A stretch of DNA of 64,000 bases from Plasmodium brasilianum (GCF_023973825.1 NC_090121.1:1844001-1908000), one strand, 5' to 3'. Shown: positions 22,569 to 33,965, counted from the stretch's first letter. Notes: generated by a model from the sequence alone, not told the origin. Numbers and translations are program-made.

Positions 22569-24121
22569 TTTTTTTTTTTTTTTTTTATATCCTGATATTA
22601 GTTTCTTCTTTTTTTTATTCTCCGCTTAAATATGTTACAGTTTCCGTTTCTAATGAAAATATTACTTTTTTCCTTCTTTTTTTATAATGACAAATATTGC
22701 TAAAAGTTCACGTTCAAATTTGGGTGCAAATTATACAATTTCATATTCATATGAGGCATATTGGTATGTAAATATATATATGCATATATTTGTGTATATA
22801 TAGATAATTGCATACAAGTATATATATATATATATATATGTACATATACATACTTATATGAAAAAGTGTGTACATGTAACGTGTCATACAATTAACCAAT
22901 TTATTCGCTATCATATTTTTTGGACCCTCCTTTTTGCATTTATTTTATGCCATTTTACATTTCCCTTCGTGATTTATTTTTGTGAAAACGAAATTTTGGG
23001 GTTATGGGAAATTATACAAGTGAAAAATATATGGATTATAATAAAAAAAAAATTATATGTTATTCCTAGCATTTTAAAAATTCAAACATTGTTTTTACTT
23101 GTTAAATATTGGTGTTAATACATACCCTTTTTAAAAATAATTTGAGTAGGACATACACTAATGTGTGGGCTTTTGTACCTGTTAGTTTTTTTTTATTAAT
23201 TTAAATTTTCGTCTCTACTGATACACCATTTTTTTTTTTTTTTTTTTTGTTATATAATTATGTTTTATCGTATTTTATATGATTATACTTCATTTTATTT
23301 TATTTTAGTTTATTCGGGATAATAGACCTAAAATACGCTTGCCATGTTGGTCATGTAAAAAAGTAAGCACATACTACTACTACATGTTTGGCGGCAAAAA
23401 GGAACAAATTTTTTTTGGCATATATGTGCACATGAATATAAGTACGTACATTTTAGTATAACTACTTTTGTTAGTATTGTCTCGTGTGTTAACTTATTTT
23501 TTCCTTTTTTAATATAAAATAAAAGAGAAAAATAAAAAAAAAAAATAAAAAAAAAAGTATATATAATAGGAAAAATACTTCGTATAAAAGTGTAACCTCA
23601 ATCAGGTACATAAAAATATGTCGATTATTTCCTTGAAAAAAAGTATGTAATATAATGTATATCGAGTTATAAAAATTTTTATACAAGGAGAAAGGAATAA
23701 AAGTTTTTCTTGTCATATAGTAATTATAATAAACATGTTAGAAATCCTTTTAATATTCTGTACAACTGTAAAAGAAGAAGAATTTCTTAAAAATGTAGAG
23801 CATTTTTATGATCAAAAATATGGGAGATGAAAAAGAATAAATGCACACCATTTTTTCTTTTCTCCATTATTTGACTTATGCTTTTTTGAATTATTATTTT
23901 TTACAGATATTCGTTAAAAATGTGAGTTTAAAAAAAATGCATATGAAAAATCGTTAATTTTTTCATGTATATATTATATAACTGTTGGTGCGATACATAC
24001 AACAATACGTATATCTTTTTAATTATTCCTGACATTGCCTTGTTCCACAAAATATAAAAAATATTGTAATTATTTCACACGTCGATTTGACAAAAGAGCA
24101 TCATGTTAATACTAACGTTAA

Positions 24122-24201
24122 AGGAGTATTAACGGGGTGCAGAGCAAGAACATTAAATGGTCTGCTTTAAGTGGAAATGCCACTTTTCACTTAAGACTCC
24201 T
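24122..24201. ncRNA. Candidate structured RNA (three-way junction)
   Basis: In AT-rich surroundings this ~80-base island is clearly richer in G and C and can fold as a three-way junction. The closing stem is aggagt (24122-24127) with actcct (24196-24201). Hairpin 1 is gcaga (24139-24143) with tctgc (24161-24165). Hairpin 2 is aagtgg (24169-24174) with ccactt (24180-24185). I find no tRNA boxes and no clear H/ACA or C/D boxes. An open plus-strand frame also crosses it, so a coding exon is an alternative. Confidence 0.25.
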
Positions 24202-24843
24202 AATATATGTGTTAACATATGCACATCATTATAATATATGTTTAATTATAACATTTTCCAATTTACTACTAATATAAGCTAAACCCTAATACCATATAAA
24301 AAAGAAGGTACATTATTATTTTTATGTTTCCACAATTGTACAAAATTCAACTTTAAATATTTTTATTTTCATTTTATTAGCTTTCTTTTTTTTTTCTCCT
24401 ATTCTTATAATCTTTTTAATATTTATATACTTCAAAAAGTATTATTACACCGAATTCGAAAAATTTTATGAGATTTATTTTTTTTTAAATTGTAGGGCTT
24501 ATTTAGCCACCCAGTATTTAAATGTATATTGTTTTTACGTAAAGCTATAATACATAAATTAACATACTTTTTACATTATATGTATATATATAATATGTAT
24601 ATATCATATGAGAATACAAAAGCCCCAAATGTCCATGTTGCTTAAAAAAAAATGTTTATGTGCTCTTTTTTTTTTTTTTTTGTTAAATGTTAAATTTGTT
24701 AAATGTTAAAAAAAATATCTTTTTTTTTCGAATTTTGAAATGGTGAAGAAACTCAAAGGTATAATTTATATATAAATAATTATATTATTATACGAGTTGG
24801 AAATAAAAAAAAAAAAAAAAAATTTAACCGTTGACGTAAAAGA

Positions 24844-25008
24844 TTACAAGTAAATAACAAAACTATTTTTTGAAGTAAAATTTATAAGTAATTCTTCTTT
24901 GCTTGCTTCGCACTGAAAGAAAATTACATCCTTTTCTCCTTTTACATAAAAATTACATGATTAAAATTTGATATGAGTATTTCATAACATATATACATTA
25001 TATATATA

Positions 25009-25044
<36 letters not shown>

Positions 25045-25207
25045 GATGTATATATGCATAATACAAAGGAAAAGCAATGCTTTGGGGGATCATATATATT
25101 TGAATTTTTATGAAATTCTGCCTTATTGAGAATAAGTAATACAAATATTTCAAGTTTGATTTAAGTAGAATATTGTTCTTTTTTTTTATTTTTTCTTCAT
25201 ATACCAT
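24844..25207 (-). CDS. Candidate two-exon small protein, hypothetical
   Basis: On the minus strand an ATG (25205-25207) opens 47 codons starting MVYEEKIKKKNNILLKSNLK, up to a GTATTA donor after 25065. A strong acceptor (ttttctttcag) precedes 24912. Joining in phase gives a 57-residue protein ending FAKQAKKNYL with its stop at 24882. In another phase the second exon reads CEASKEELLINFTSKNSFVI and stops at 24844, but then a different first exon is needed. It would be divergent from RPB6. No family recognised; the chance level is high. Confidence 0.25.
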
Positions 25208-25426
25208 CCTTCGTGTGAAAAGTAATAAATAATATAATTAAAAGGAAAAGATGTTTGAAAATCCGTGTTATATTTTTTATTTTTGTCAGATATATGCATA
25301 TATGAATGTTCATACACTTAAGTAGCAACTTCTTTCGCTCCATTTAATGAATGTTTTTGATTTTTTGAATATTATGCTTCATTTTATTTTTTCATTTTTG
25401 TAATTTTTTTTTTTTTTTTTTCCCAG

Positions 25427-25884
25427 TGGACGGTTTTAACGACAATTACTTTAATGATGATGACGATTACATGGGAGATGAATTTGGGCAAGGTGTTGAT
25501 AGTGATGATGGGGAAAATTACGAGAATGATATAGATATAATAGCAGACAATCAGATGAAAAAAGATAAATCTGATTATGAAAACTCAGAAGCTAATGATG
25601 ATAATATAAGAATAACTAGTCCATATTTAACAAAATATGAAAAGGCAAGAATAATAGGAACAAGAGCTTTGCAAATAAGTTTAAATGCTCCATTAACAAT
25701 TCCAATTGAAACACACGGGGATACAACAAATGGTAAGAATGAATATGATAATTATTTAAATAATGACCCTTTAGTTATAGCTGAAAAGGAATTATATAAT
25801 AAGTCTATTCCTTTTATATTAAGGAGGTACTTGCCTAATGGCAGTTACGAGGATTGGAAATTGGATGAACTCATAATTGATTAA
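25427..25884 (+). CDS. RPB6: RNA polymerases I/II/III common subunit RPB6 (RPABC2), main exon
   Basis: The exon encodes about 152 residues: an acidic Asp/Asn-rich N-terminus, then the conserved RPB6 core ([20 protein letters not shown] and [20 protein letters not shown], ending at the stop as in yeast). RPB6 is shared by the three nuclear RNA polymerases and helps clamp assembly. The exon begins after a poly-T/cccag acceptor with TG GAC GGT, so the first base of the first codon comes from an upstream exon. Options: an untranslated exon ending in A (for example 25221, donor gtaata) that makes ATG at the junction; 19 bases at 24740-24758 (MVKKLK, then V); or ATGTTTGAAAATCCGT starting at 25251. 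The first would start MDGFNDNY, most like other RPB6 proteins. Confidence 0.9.
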
Positions 25885-26214
25885 TTTTGCGGGATTCGGT
25901 TTGACATAGCACGATGAGAGTTAATATAACATAAGTCCATATAATACAACTTCGTATAATACAGTTTATCGTAATATAGTTTAGCATAATATAAATTAGC
26001 ATAATATAGTTTAATAGAATATAATTTAACAGGATATAATTTAATGTAATACATTTTAATGTTATGTAATTTAATTAATTTTTTTTTTTTTTTCCCCTTT
26101 TTTATGATTAGTATTTGCGCATGTGGAAAGCAGAACATTGTATATTTGACAAGATCATATATAGCAGCATTGAACATTTTGCAAATAACAATTTTTTTTT
26201 AATAGTACCAACCA

Positions 26215-26252
<38 letters not shown>

Positions 26253-26940
26253 CACCCTTATGTTACATTTCCACTTTGTTCTGCAAAAGGGCGATAATTT
26301 TTTAACATTCTTTTTTTTATTTGTGGCATTTTAGCATTTGCACCTTTTCTTTTTATGTTCTAGCACGATACATACACAGCTAATTAATGGAGTAGTTCTC
26401 TCCGTGTAAATATATTTTTTCAGTATTTCTTCTTTTTGTAAATCTCTTTTTAGCTATTTTAAATAAAATTTTATGATAATAATGGAAAAAAATATATGTA
26501 CCTATGATTTTAAGAACAACTTAGTCATTAATTATTCCACAGTTTGTTATTAAACATATACATTTGAAAGATTAATAATGAATAAATATATACATGTACA
26601 CATTGTATACATATGTAATCTGTGGGCACATGTAAACGTATGAAAAAGCAGGAATCATACAATAAAAAAAAAAAAAAAAAGAATAGTAACAAGCTATTGC
26701 AATATGCACGAAACAGAATAAAGTAAAGAAAATATGAATCCACAAATTTGTAGATTCTATTACATTTCAAAAGTTGTTAATTTATATTTTCATGTAGGTA
26801 TTTAATTAAAAACAAAAATTATTTATAATTTTTTTTTTTTTTTATATCATACTGTAATAATAACATATTTATAATGTATATTTAAAAAATGAAAAAGAAA
26901 ATTTGAAAACAACAAAAAAAAAAGAAAATATTTCAATACG

Positions 26941-27285
26941 AGATTAAACATGAGAATAAATAGACGAATAAACAAGAGATTAACAAATAGAATAGGCGAA
27001 TAAATAAAAGATTAAATATGCAAATAAATAAAAGATTAAATATGCAAATAAATAAAAGATTAAATATGCGAATAAATAAAAGATTTAATGTGCGAATAAA
27101 TAAAAGATTTAATGTGCGAATAAATAAAAGATTAAATGTGCGAATAAATAAAAGATTAAATGTGCGAATAAATAAAAGATTAAATGTGCGAATAAATAAA
27201 AGATTAAATGTGCGAATAAATAAAAGATTAAATATGCGAATAATTAACAGATTAAATAAGCAAATATATAAAAGAATACATAAGT
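26941..27285. repeat. 24-bp minisatellite (gtgcgaataaataaaagattaaat)
   Basis: More than ten copies; the middle copies are nearly identical and the ends decay. Because the period is a multiple of three, one plus-strand frame stays open as an Arg-Ile-Asn-Lys-Arg-Leu-Asn-Val repeat; I see no promoter-like, splice or domain evidence that it is translated. Confidence 0.92.
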
Positions 27286-27319
27286 ATTAAAAAAGAAAGT
27301 TGATCTGATCGTTACAAGG

Positions 27320-27688
27320 CTAGCTACTATCGCTAAGGTTCATATACTTTTCATAATAAGTTAGGCTGTTAATTTTCCAGTATTGAAAGGAGTTGTACTG
27401 AAAAAAAATAAAAATAATATAAAATATTAAGGAATAACTGTGGTTATATAGTAGCGATGATGTAGTTATGCATATTAATAATGTTATAAAAAAAGTATAG
27501 ATATGGCTCAACAAATAGCATTTACAAATATAAGTATTTAACACGATTTCGTATAATCTACTGCTAATATTGTGGTCGAATGTGCACATATATATTATGT
27601 ATATATGTGCGTATGCACTTGTGAACACATGCGCATTTTGAACATATACTGAAAATGAAGTTTTAATTTTCATGTTATACAAAGGCAT
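27320..27688 (-). CDS. Candidate small membrane protein, hypothetical
   Basis: A minus-strand frame of 122 codons from the ATG at 27686-27688. Its last part is the most convincing: after a strong ttttttttcag sequence (ending near 27402) come codons of balanced composition reading YNSFQYWKINSLTYYEKYMN and ending LSDSS. Upstream are two hydrophobic segments (YTFFITLLICITTSSLLY and YSLIFYIIFIFF). It may be read unspliced, or an intron may join codons near 27680 (donor gtataa) to 27560 (after attagcag), giving about 83 residues. It lies between convergent genes, so it would need its own promoter. I recognise no family. Confidence 0.38.
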   Translation of the reverse strand: MPLYNMKIKTSFSVYVQNAHVFTSAYAHIYIIYMCTFDHNISSRLYEIVLNTYICKCYLLSHIYTFFITLLICITTSSLLYNHSYSLIFYIIFIFFQYNSFQYWKINSLTYYEKYMNLSDSS

Positions 27689-27780
27689 ATATAATTATAG
27701 AAGGAGATTTTTATCTAAACAAAAATACAAGTACACATTTTAAAAGAGAATTACACTATTTTATTTGGTACGCACATAAA

Positions 27781-27783
<3 letters not shown>

Positions 27784-27848
<65 letters not shown>

Positions 27849-27858
27849 TATATATATA
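27784..27858. repeat. (TA)n microsatellite
   Basis: About 58 bases of uninterrupted TA followed by a broken extension. Confidence 0.95.
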
Positions 27859-28260
27859 TATTAATTTAGTACTACGTAAAATAAAAAAAACTGCTATAAA
27901 TTTGTAAAAAAAAAAAAAAATGGCGAAGCATAATTAGAGCTTCTTAAAAAAAAGAAACTGCTAATATTTATTTAATTGTTATAGTTCAAATTTAATATAG
28001 TTTGCAAATTTTAAATCATGACCATACTAAATTTCAAAAATGAGAATGACATAATCAGAGGAAAAGAAAAATGTACAAGTAACAATTTTTATATATGCAC
28101 ATTTGTGTACATGCGTATTGTGCGCACATATGTACATTCGCTATAATCATTTAAAGAAAAAATAATGGAAGGGGGGATTAGAAAAAAAAAAAAATTTTAT
28201 ATAATCGTTCTTAAACAGTAAAGACACAGAAGTATATATGTATCACAATTATAATATTTT

Positions 28261-30630
28261 TTAAGGTTTTTTTTTCTTTTTTACTTGATCATCATCCTCT
28301 CTTTTCTTATCATTTTTAATACATGGAAACATGTGCTCGGTTATTTCGCTCATTGTTTCGTAGCTAAAAAAAGGAAAAATAGTAGTGTAAAATAAAACAA
28401 AATAAAATATACATACGATAATTTCGGTACTTGTGTAACGAAATATACAACAAATGCATTAAATTATTTATTCTTTCCTCACGTTTTCGCATAAGTGGAG
28501 TTGACATGGTGAACAATGCCTCTGTTGTCAATGATGAAAACCTTAGCTTCTGGAACACCAACAGATATGTAAGCCCGATGATCCTATAAGTAAAAAAAAA
28601 AAAAAAAAGTCAAAAAGGTATATTCGTATTACACACACTCGTATATATACACGTATGCTGAGGAACACTATTCTTTTTTTTTTTTTTTTTTTCCCTTTTC
28701 TTACACTCTCTGTATTTCCAAAAGCTGCATAAAAAGGGTTATGATTCAATGGGAATAAATTACGTATATCTCTTAAAGCTGTAATTTTAAAAATATATGG
28801 TTTTTTATCAATAACTTCTCTTTTAAGGGAAGGAAAAAATCTGTCTGGGCTTAATATTAATGGTCCATCTGGTAGTTTATTATTATCATTTCTTTTAAAT
28901 CTAAATAAATATTCTCTAGTAGAATCTGCCTGACCTATAGCTCTAGCAGTTAAATACAAAATGTGATAACCGTTATTATTAATTTTATTAAATAATTGTG
29001 AAACTCCTACATGGGACCAATCCTTACCTACTATTGGCATGATATGCCCTAATACATTTGACCTTGTTATTGTACCATCAACATCTGATATAACAATTTT
29101 CGCATTTTTTTTCCAAAGATATATATTACCATTAATACTTTTAGTTCCTTGTAAAGAAGAAGTAACTAAAAATGTAATAGTATTAGCTCCTTCTTTCAAA
29201 TTTAATGACTGTAACTGTTCAGACGTTGGTCTTAATGATTTTCGATATCGTATTTTTATTCTTTCATTATTATGTCTTAAACTCTTTTTACTTATTTCGC
29301 TTTGATTATTTAACGAGCTTTGTATACTTCTTTTAACTTGACTATCTCTAAATTCACGTAATTCATTATCATGAGTTTTACTTTTTGTTTTTTCTTCTTT
29401 ATTTTTTTTATCTTCATTAAGTGCTTTTGTGTCTTTGTTTGCATTTTTTTTATTAACACTATTATCATACTCAACACTGGAAACACCAAACCAGTTTCTC
29501 CAGCTTTTATCTTTTATTTCCATTAATGTTAAGGATGAATTTAATAATTTTTCTACTGCTAAAATTGAAAGGGGTTGATTGAATACGACCCATGATGCTA
29601 ATAAGGGTAATGCAACCCTTGATGGGTAGTAGGGATCTTTTTTGTCAAATCGAAAAACAAGAGATGGGTGATACCATAAATTAGAATTTTTATCTATTTG
29701 TTCGTATGTAACTATATTTGCTTCGAATATGTTTTTATTATGTATTTCTATATTATAATCGTTGTGTTCGTTGTCTACATTTTGGTTAAGTAATAAGTGT
29801 CCACACAAACTGCATTCTATTCTATTTTGAATGTCATCATCAAAGGAATTATATTGTTCATCTTTCGAATAACCATGATAACTATTTTCGTCGTTCGACT
29901 CAATCTCGCCATCAGCATAGTCTTCTGAAAATGCCTTTAAGTTTTTGTGTGATTTTACAGTGCTCTTCTCAGTCTCTTTTTCAGCTTCCCTTTTCTTTGA
30001 TTTTTCTCTCATCTTTTGTTTTAACTTATCTATCATTTTTTTCTTTTCCTTTTCCAAGTCCGCTTTGGTGATATTTTCACCCTCATTGTGACTCACTTTT
30101 TTTTCTTCATCCTTCCCCACTTTTTCCACCCTCTTCTCACTGTCCCTTTTCTTTTTCATGTCTGATTTGACAACGTCCTTCTGCGCGCCCGTGTTGCTAT
30201 TACTATTATTGTTACTATTATTGTTACTATTATTGTTACTATTATTATGATTACTACTGATGTGATTACTACTGATGTGATTACTACTGATGTGATTACT
30301 ACTGATGTGATTACTACTGTTGTTATTACTACTGTTGTTATTACTATTGATGTGATTACTATTGTCATGATTTTCTCTATCTACATTTGGCGCACATTCA
30401 CTTGTTTTTCTCTTTTCTACGATAAGGTGCGTAAAATTTGCTGTTTTTTTTACTGGATCACTATTTTTTCGATCTTTATTTAAGTTTTGTTTCAAGGTAT
30501 TAAAATTGTCTGTGCTATTTTTGTTTTTCGATTCTTTTCTTAAATGATCTGATTTATTGTCTTTATTATTACTATTGTTTTTATTATTGTTATTACTAAT
30601 ATGATTATTATTATTATGATTATTATTATG

Positions 30631-30710
<80 letters not shown>

Positions 30711-31674
30711 CCTTTGTTTTTTTATTTGTAGGATTATAATTTTTAATATCTTTATCTATATGAACAGTTTCTCTTCTTACATTCGATTCGCTAAAATTTC
30801 TTTTACGAACACATTCTTCATTTTCTTTTGATGAAGAATGGTCATGCACTGATTCACTCACATTATAATATTTTTTTACTTTTGTTTTTTTTTTATTCTT
30901 ATTATTTGAAGAAATAACTGTACAATTGTCAGAGACATAATCATGCGTTTTTAAATGTGGTAATCTACCCCATGACCAAGACCATTCCGAATTTGCATTT
31001 TGTTCATCCTCTTTTGTCTTTCTTTTATGGACAATCCCATCCTCCATAAGTTCACTTGGGCGATGTACTAAAGATTTTTTTTTTTTTTTTCTTGTTCCTT
31101 TCCATCTTTATTAACAAGATTGTTGTCACTTTTACTATTAATTTCAGTATTGCTTTTTTTCTTTCCTTTATTTTTTTCTAACTTATAATTTAAATCTACT
31201 GATTTTCTTCTTTCCCCTGTAAGGTTATGAACAGAAAATTTATCGGAATCATCTTCATCACTTTTAAAATTATTTAATGAATCACTGATACTACAGCTAT
31301 CAATATGTTGATCAATATATAAATCATGATATTCATAACGTGGGGATGACAATGGAGATGTTTCTAATTCTTCTTCAACATCTTCATATGTTTTTTCAAC
31401 AAAATACGCTTCCCCTGCACTTCCTAATTTCATATGTAAATTTGTACTCTTTCCATTTACTAAAATGCTAACTATTTTTTCTTTTGATCTTAACAATTTT
31501 GTTTTTCCAAATCTTACATGAAATGGAGTAGATTTATAAGTAACATTTAATTTATTGTCACCTTTTAACTTATTTTCAATTTCTGATTCGATACAGATTA
31601 TATCAATGCAACCACTTAATGTAGCCTGGTTGAAGTCTAGTGCGTTCGATACACTGCTAACTATTTTACCCCAC
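28261..31674 (-). CDS. Lipin-type phosphatidate phosphatase (HAD superfamily), frame interrupted in a poly-A tract
   Basis: Coding exons are 28705-31674, 28483-28583 and 28261-28363; a short first exon upstream of 31674 is not resolved. The large exon opens with the lipin N-terminal domain (WGKIVSSVSNALDFNQATLS, then STPFHVRFGK, LHMKLGSAGEAYFV). It ends with the HAD/LNS2 domain (DVDGTITRSNVLGH near 29080, then ILSPDRFF, YAAFGN). Exons 2 and 3 complete it with SVGVPEAKVFIID and YETMSEITEHMFP. The DxDxT motif is intact, so Mg-dependent dephosphorylation of phosphatidate to diacylglycerol is expected at ER/nuclear membranes. The two halves lie in different frames, separated by a run of 16 A in the coding strand (31075-31090); 17 or 14 A would join them. 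Most likely this is a homopolymer miscount, otherwise slippage. The middle is Asn-rich and charged. Confidence 0.85.
30195..30365 (-). repeat. Coding 15-bp repeat (HISSN) and Ser/Asn runs in the lipin-like protein
   Basis: Plus-strand units gattactactgatgt repeat, encoding His-Ile-Ser-Ser-Asn, next to Asn-Asn-Ser runs. It lies in the disordered linker between the N-terminal and HAD domains. Confidence 0.85.
30595..30711 (-). repeat. Poly-asparagine trinucleotide tract
   Basis: A (att)n run on the plus strand encodes about 30 uninterrupted Asn plus interspersed His in the lipin linker. Confidence 0.95.
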
Positions 31675-32365
31675 CTAAAGAAAACAAAAATTTACGAATT
31701 ACAATTTTATACATAATATTTTTAAATCGTTACAATTTATATATATATATACATGTATGTATAGATGTTAAACTGAACCAATATCTATGTATGGGTAACT
31801 AGTAGCATGAACATAAATAATTACACGTGAGTAGAACACTCAAAAAATACGTGCATATGGAATTATACGAAGTTACTCATACGGTTATGATGCATTTAAG
31901 CATGTGCTAACTTAACATATAATGACACATCTCTACAAATGTTTCTACACATATGAACTATGTGATTCTGCTACTAAGCATTATTTCACATACAATTAAA
32001 AATTACATTTTGCATATTTTTATAATATATAAAAAATCACTTTTTCATTACATTGTTTCCTCTGATGTGATTTACACATAACAACTTGTGAGGGGTGTAT
32101 AGGGGAACAAAAACAGGAATTAAAAATGGTATTATATTGTACACGTTCACGGGTGTACACGCATATATATGTATAACCCTTTTTAGTTAACTCTATTCGT
32201 CTTTTCTCTGTTTATAATTTATTTTACTATTATTATATGCTTAGTTTAATAAACATCATATTACAGCCATTCTTTAACATGAGAACTTGTCAATGCGAAA
32301 AAGAAAAAAGGGAAAAAATTGTACACATAAAAAGGGGAGAATAAAAAAGATAAAGTTTTTAAAAG

Positions 32366-32550
32366 GTAAAGGTAAAACGCGAAGAGGCAAAACGAGAAGA
32401 GGTAAAACGCGAAAAGGTAAAACGCGAAGAGGCAAAACGAGAAGAGGTAAAACGCGAAGAGGTAAAACGCGAAGAGGTAAAACGAGAAGAGGTAAAACGA
32501 GAAGAGGTAAAACGCGAAGAGGTAAAACGAGAAGAGGTAAAACGCAGAGT
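32366..32550. repeat. 15-bp minisatellite (ggtaaaacgcgaaga)
   Basis: Twelve or so copies, varying mainly at acgcg/acgag and ggt/ggc. It is unusually rich in CG dinucleotides for this genome. The plus strand reads Gly-Lys-Thr-Arg-Arg, the minus strand Leu/Phe/Tyr-rich peptides; both are side effects of a period divisible by three. Confidence 0.93.
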
Positions 32551-33252
32551 TAAAATATAAAAACATAAAAAGGTAAAAAAATAAAATAATTAAAATTAAT
32601 GAAGAAATAAATGATAAAATAAATTATAAAATAAATGATAAAAATAAATGGCAAAATAAATGAAATAAAAAATGGTAAAAAAAATTAAAAAAAAAAAAAA
32701 AAAAATTAAGAATTGATAAATATAAACATGTATTTGTGTACATATACTAAAAAGGAAAAAAGATTTAATCAAACACATGATATTAAAACACATAATAATA
32801 TGTACATAAACATATATACTCTTAAACGTTTTGCGTAAATTTAACACAAAATAAAATACGCCGGGGTAAAAAGATGCATATATATACATATGAAAAAATG
32901 TTCGCTATGTTGTTACAATAATGAGTTTCCTGGCCACTTTGAAAAAAGGAAAGTTAAAACAGAAAAAAAAAAAAAAAAAAACATAAAAGTATACAAAATT
33001 TGTGGGGTATTGTATGAATAAGAAGTGGATATATATGTAAGTGAATAATTTGTTCAAGTGTGTGCATGAAAAAACTAAATTGCCCGAATCAGCATTATAG
33101 CAATTGATCATTGTCATGTATCCGGTATAATATTTAATTAAACAGTTATGCTCATATACGTACATATGTGTAAATATATATGTACATAATATGAACTTGT
33201 ATTTACAAACTGTGTAATTTGAATTTTATTTATTTACTTGCCTTATTCCTTC

Positions 33253-33255
<3 letters not shown>

Positions 33256-33316
<61 letters not shown>
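33256..33316. repeat. Poly-T run of 61
   Basis: An uninterrupted homopolymer; a likely nucleosome-excluding element and a sequencing-error hot spot. Confidence 0.95.
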
Positions 33317-33317
<1 letters not shown>

Positions 33318-33764
33318 TATATTTCTATTTCTCATTGTTCATTTATTTTCAAAATAATACTTTATTGAATTCATTTTAATGAAAATAAGTTCTATCATTA
33401 TATGCTATGTCGAATCATTTTTAAGGAATGATTAAAAAGTGAAGTAGAAAAATGAACAAATTTATTTTTCTCACTACTCTTTCATCATTTCGCACGTCAA
33501 ATCCAAGAAATACTATACCCTTTTTGCATATATAGTAAAAAAAAAAAAAAAAAAATTAACTATTCAAAGAGTTTGAAACAGTGCACATATTTTGTGTATA
33601 TTGCCCATTCGTATTAGTGATGAGATTATTTTGCTTGAACTTGGTTAAATACCTCAAATCTAAAAATAACAATGCGTAAAATGTTTAAATTTAGTATATA
33701 TTTTTTTTTACGTAGATGCATTGTTTAGTTGCTTACACTTAAAATTTTTCTTTTTTCAAAATCT

Positions 33765-33965
33765 ATTTTTAGTTCCATTTTTAGTTCCATTTTTAGTTCC
33801 ATTTTTACTTCTATATTTACTTCCATATTTACTTCCATTTTTACTTCCATTTTTACTTCCATTTTTACTTCTATATTTACTTCCATATTTACTTCCATTT
33901 TTACTTCCATTTTTACTTCCATTTTTATTTCCATTTTTACTTCCATTTTTATTTCCATTTTTATT
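33765..33965. repeat. 12-bp minisatellite (acttccattttt)
   Basis: About 16 units with acttcc/agttcc/atttcc and tatattt variants in a higher-order pattern. Frames through it stay open because 12 is a multiple of three. Confidence 0.9.

Larger units (their letters stand above)
21871..25221. other. Divergent intergenic region between DHHC and RPB6 genes
   Basis: About 3.3 kb. It contains a 24-bp minisatellite (22370-22568), poly-T runs (for example 22568-22586 and 23230-23248), (TA)n tracts near 22818 and 25003-25040, a base-composition island (24122-24201), and a candidate minus-strand small gene (24844-25207). A plus-strand frame at 22858-23118 encodes a hydrophobic peptide but has no supporting features. 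Confidence 0.55.
25885..28260. other. Convergent intergenic gap between RPB6 and lipin genes
   Basis: It contains AT-rich spacer with degenerate ataatatagttt repeats (about 25930-26070), a 33-T run (26220-26252), a 24-bp minisatellite (26941-27285), a candidate membrane protein exon set (27320-27688), and a long (TA)n tract (27784-27858). The rest shows nothing gene-like. Confidence 0.55.

Noticed and set aside
22858..23118. 86-codon hydrophobic plus-strand frame
   Set aside because: It starts with ATG and is not simple sequence, but I see no splice structure, homology or conserved motif; kept only as a note.
27018..27290. 90-codon frame of Arg-Ile-Asn-Lys-Arg-Leu-Asn repeats
   Set aside because: It is the 24-bp minisatellite read in one frame; no start context, splice sites or domain.
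31048..31091. Treating the downstream ATG at 31047 as the start of an independent gene
   Set aside because: Coding continues upstream of it in the same frame to the poly-A tract, and the upstream frame carries the lipin N-terminal domain, so this is one gene.
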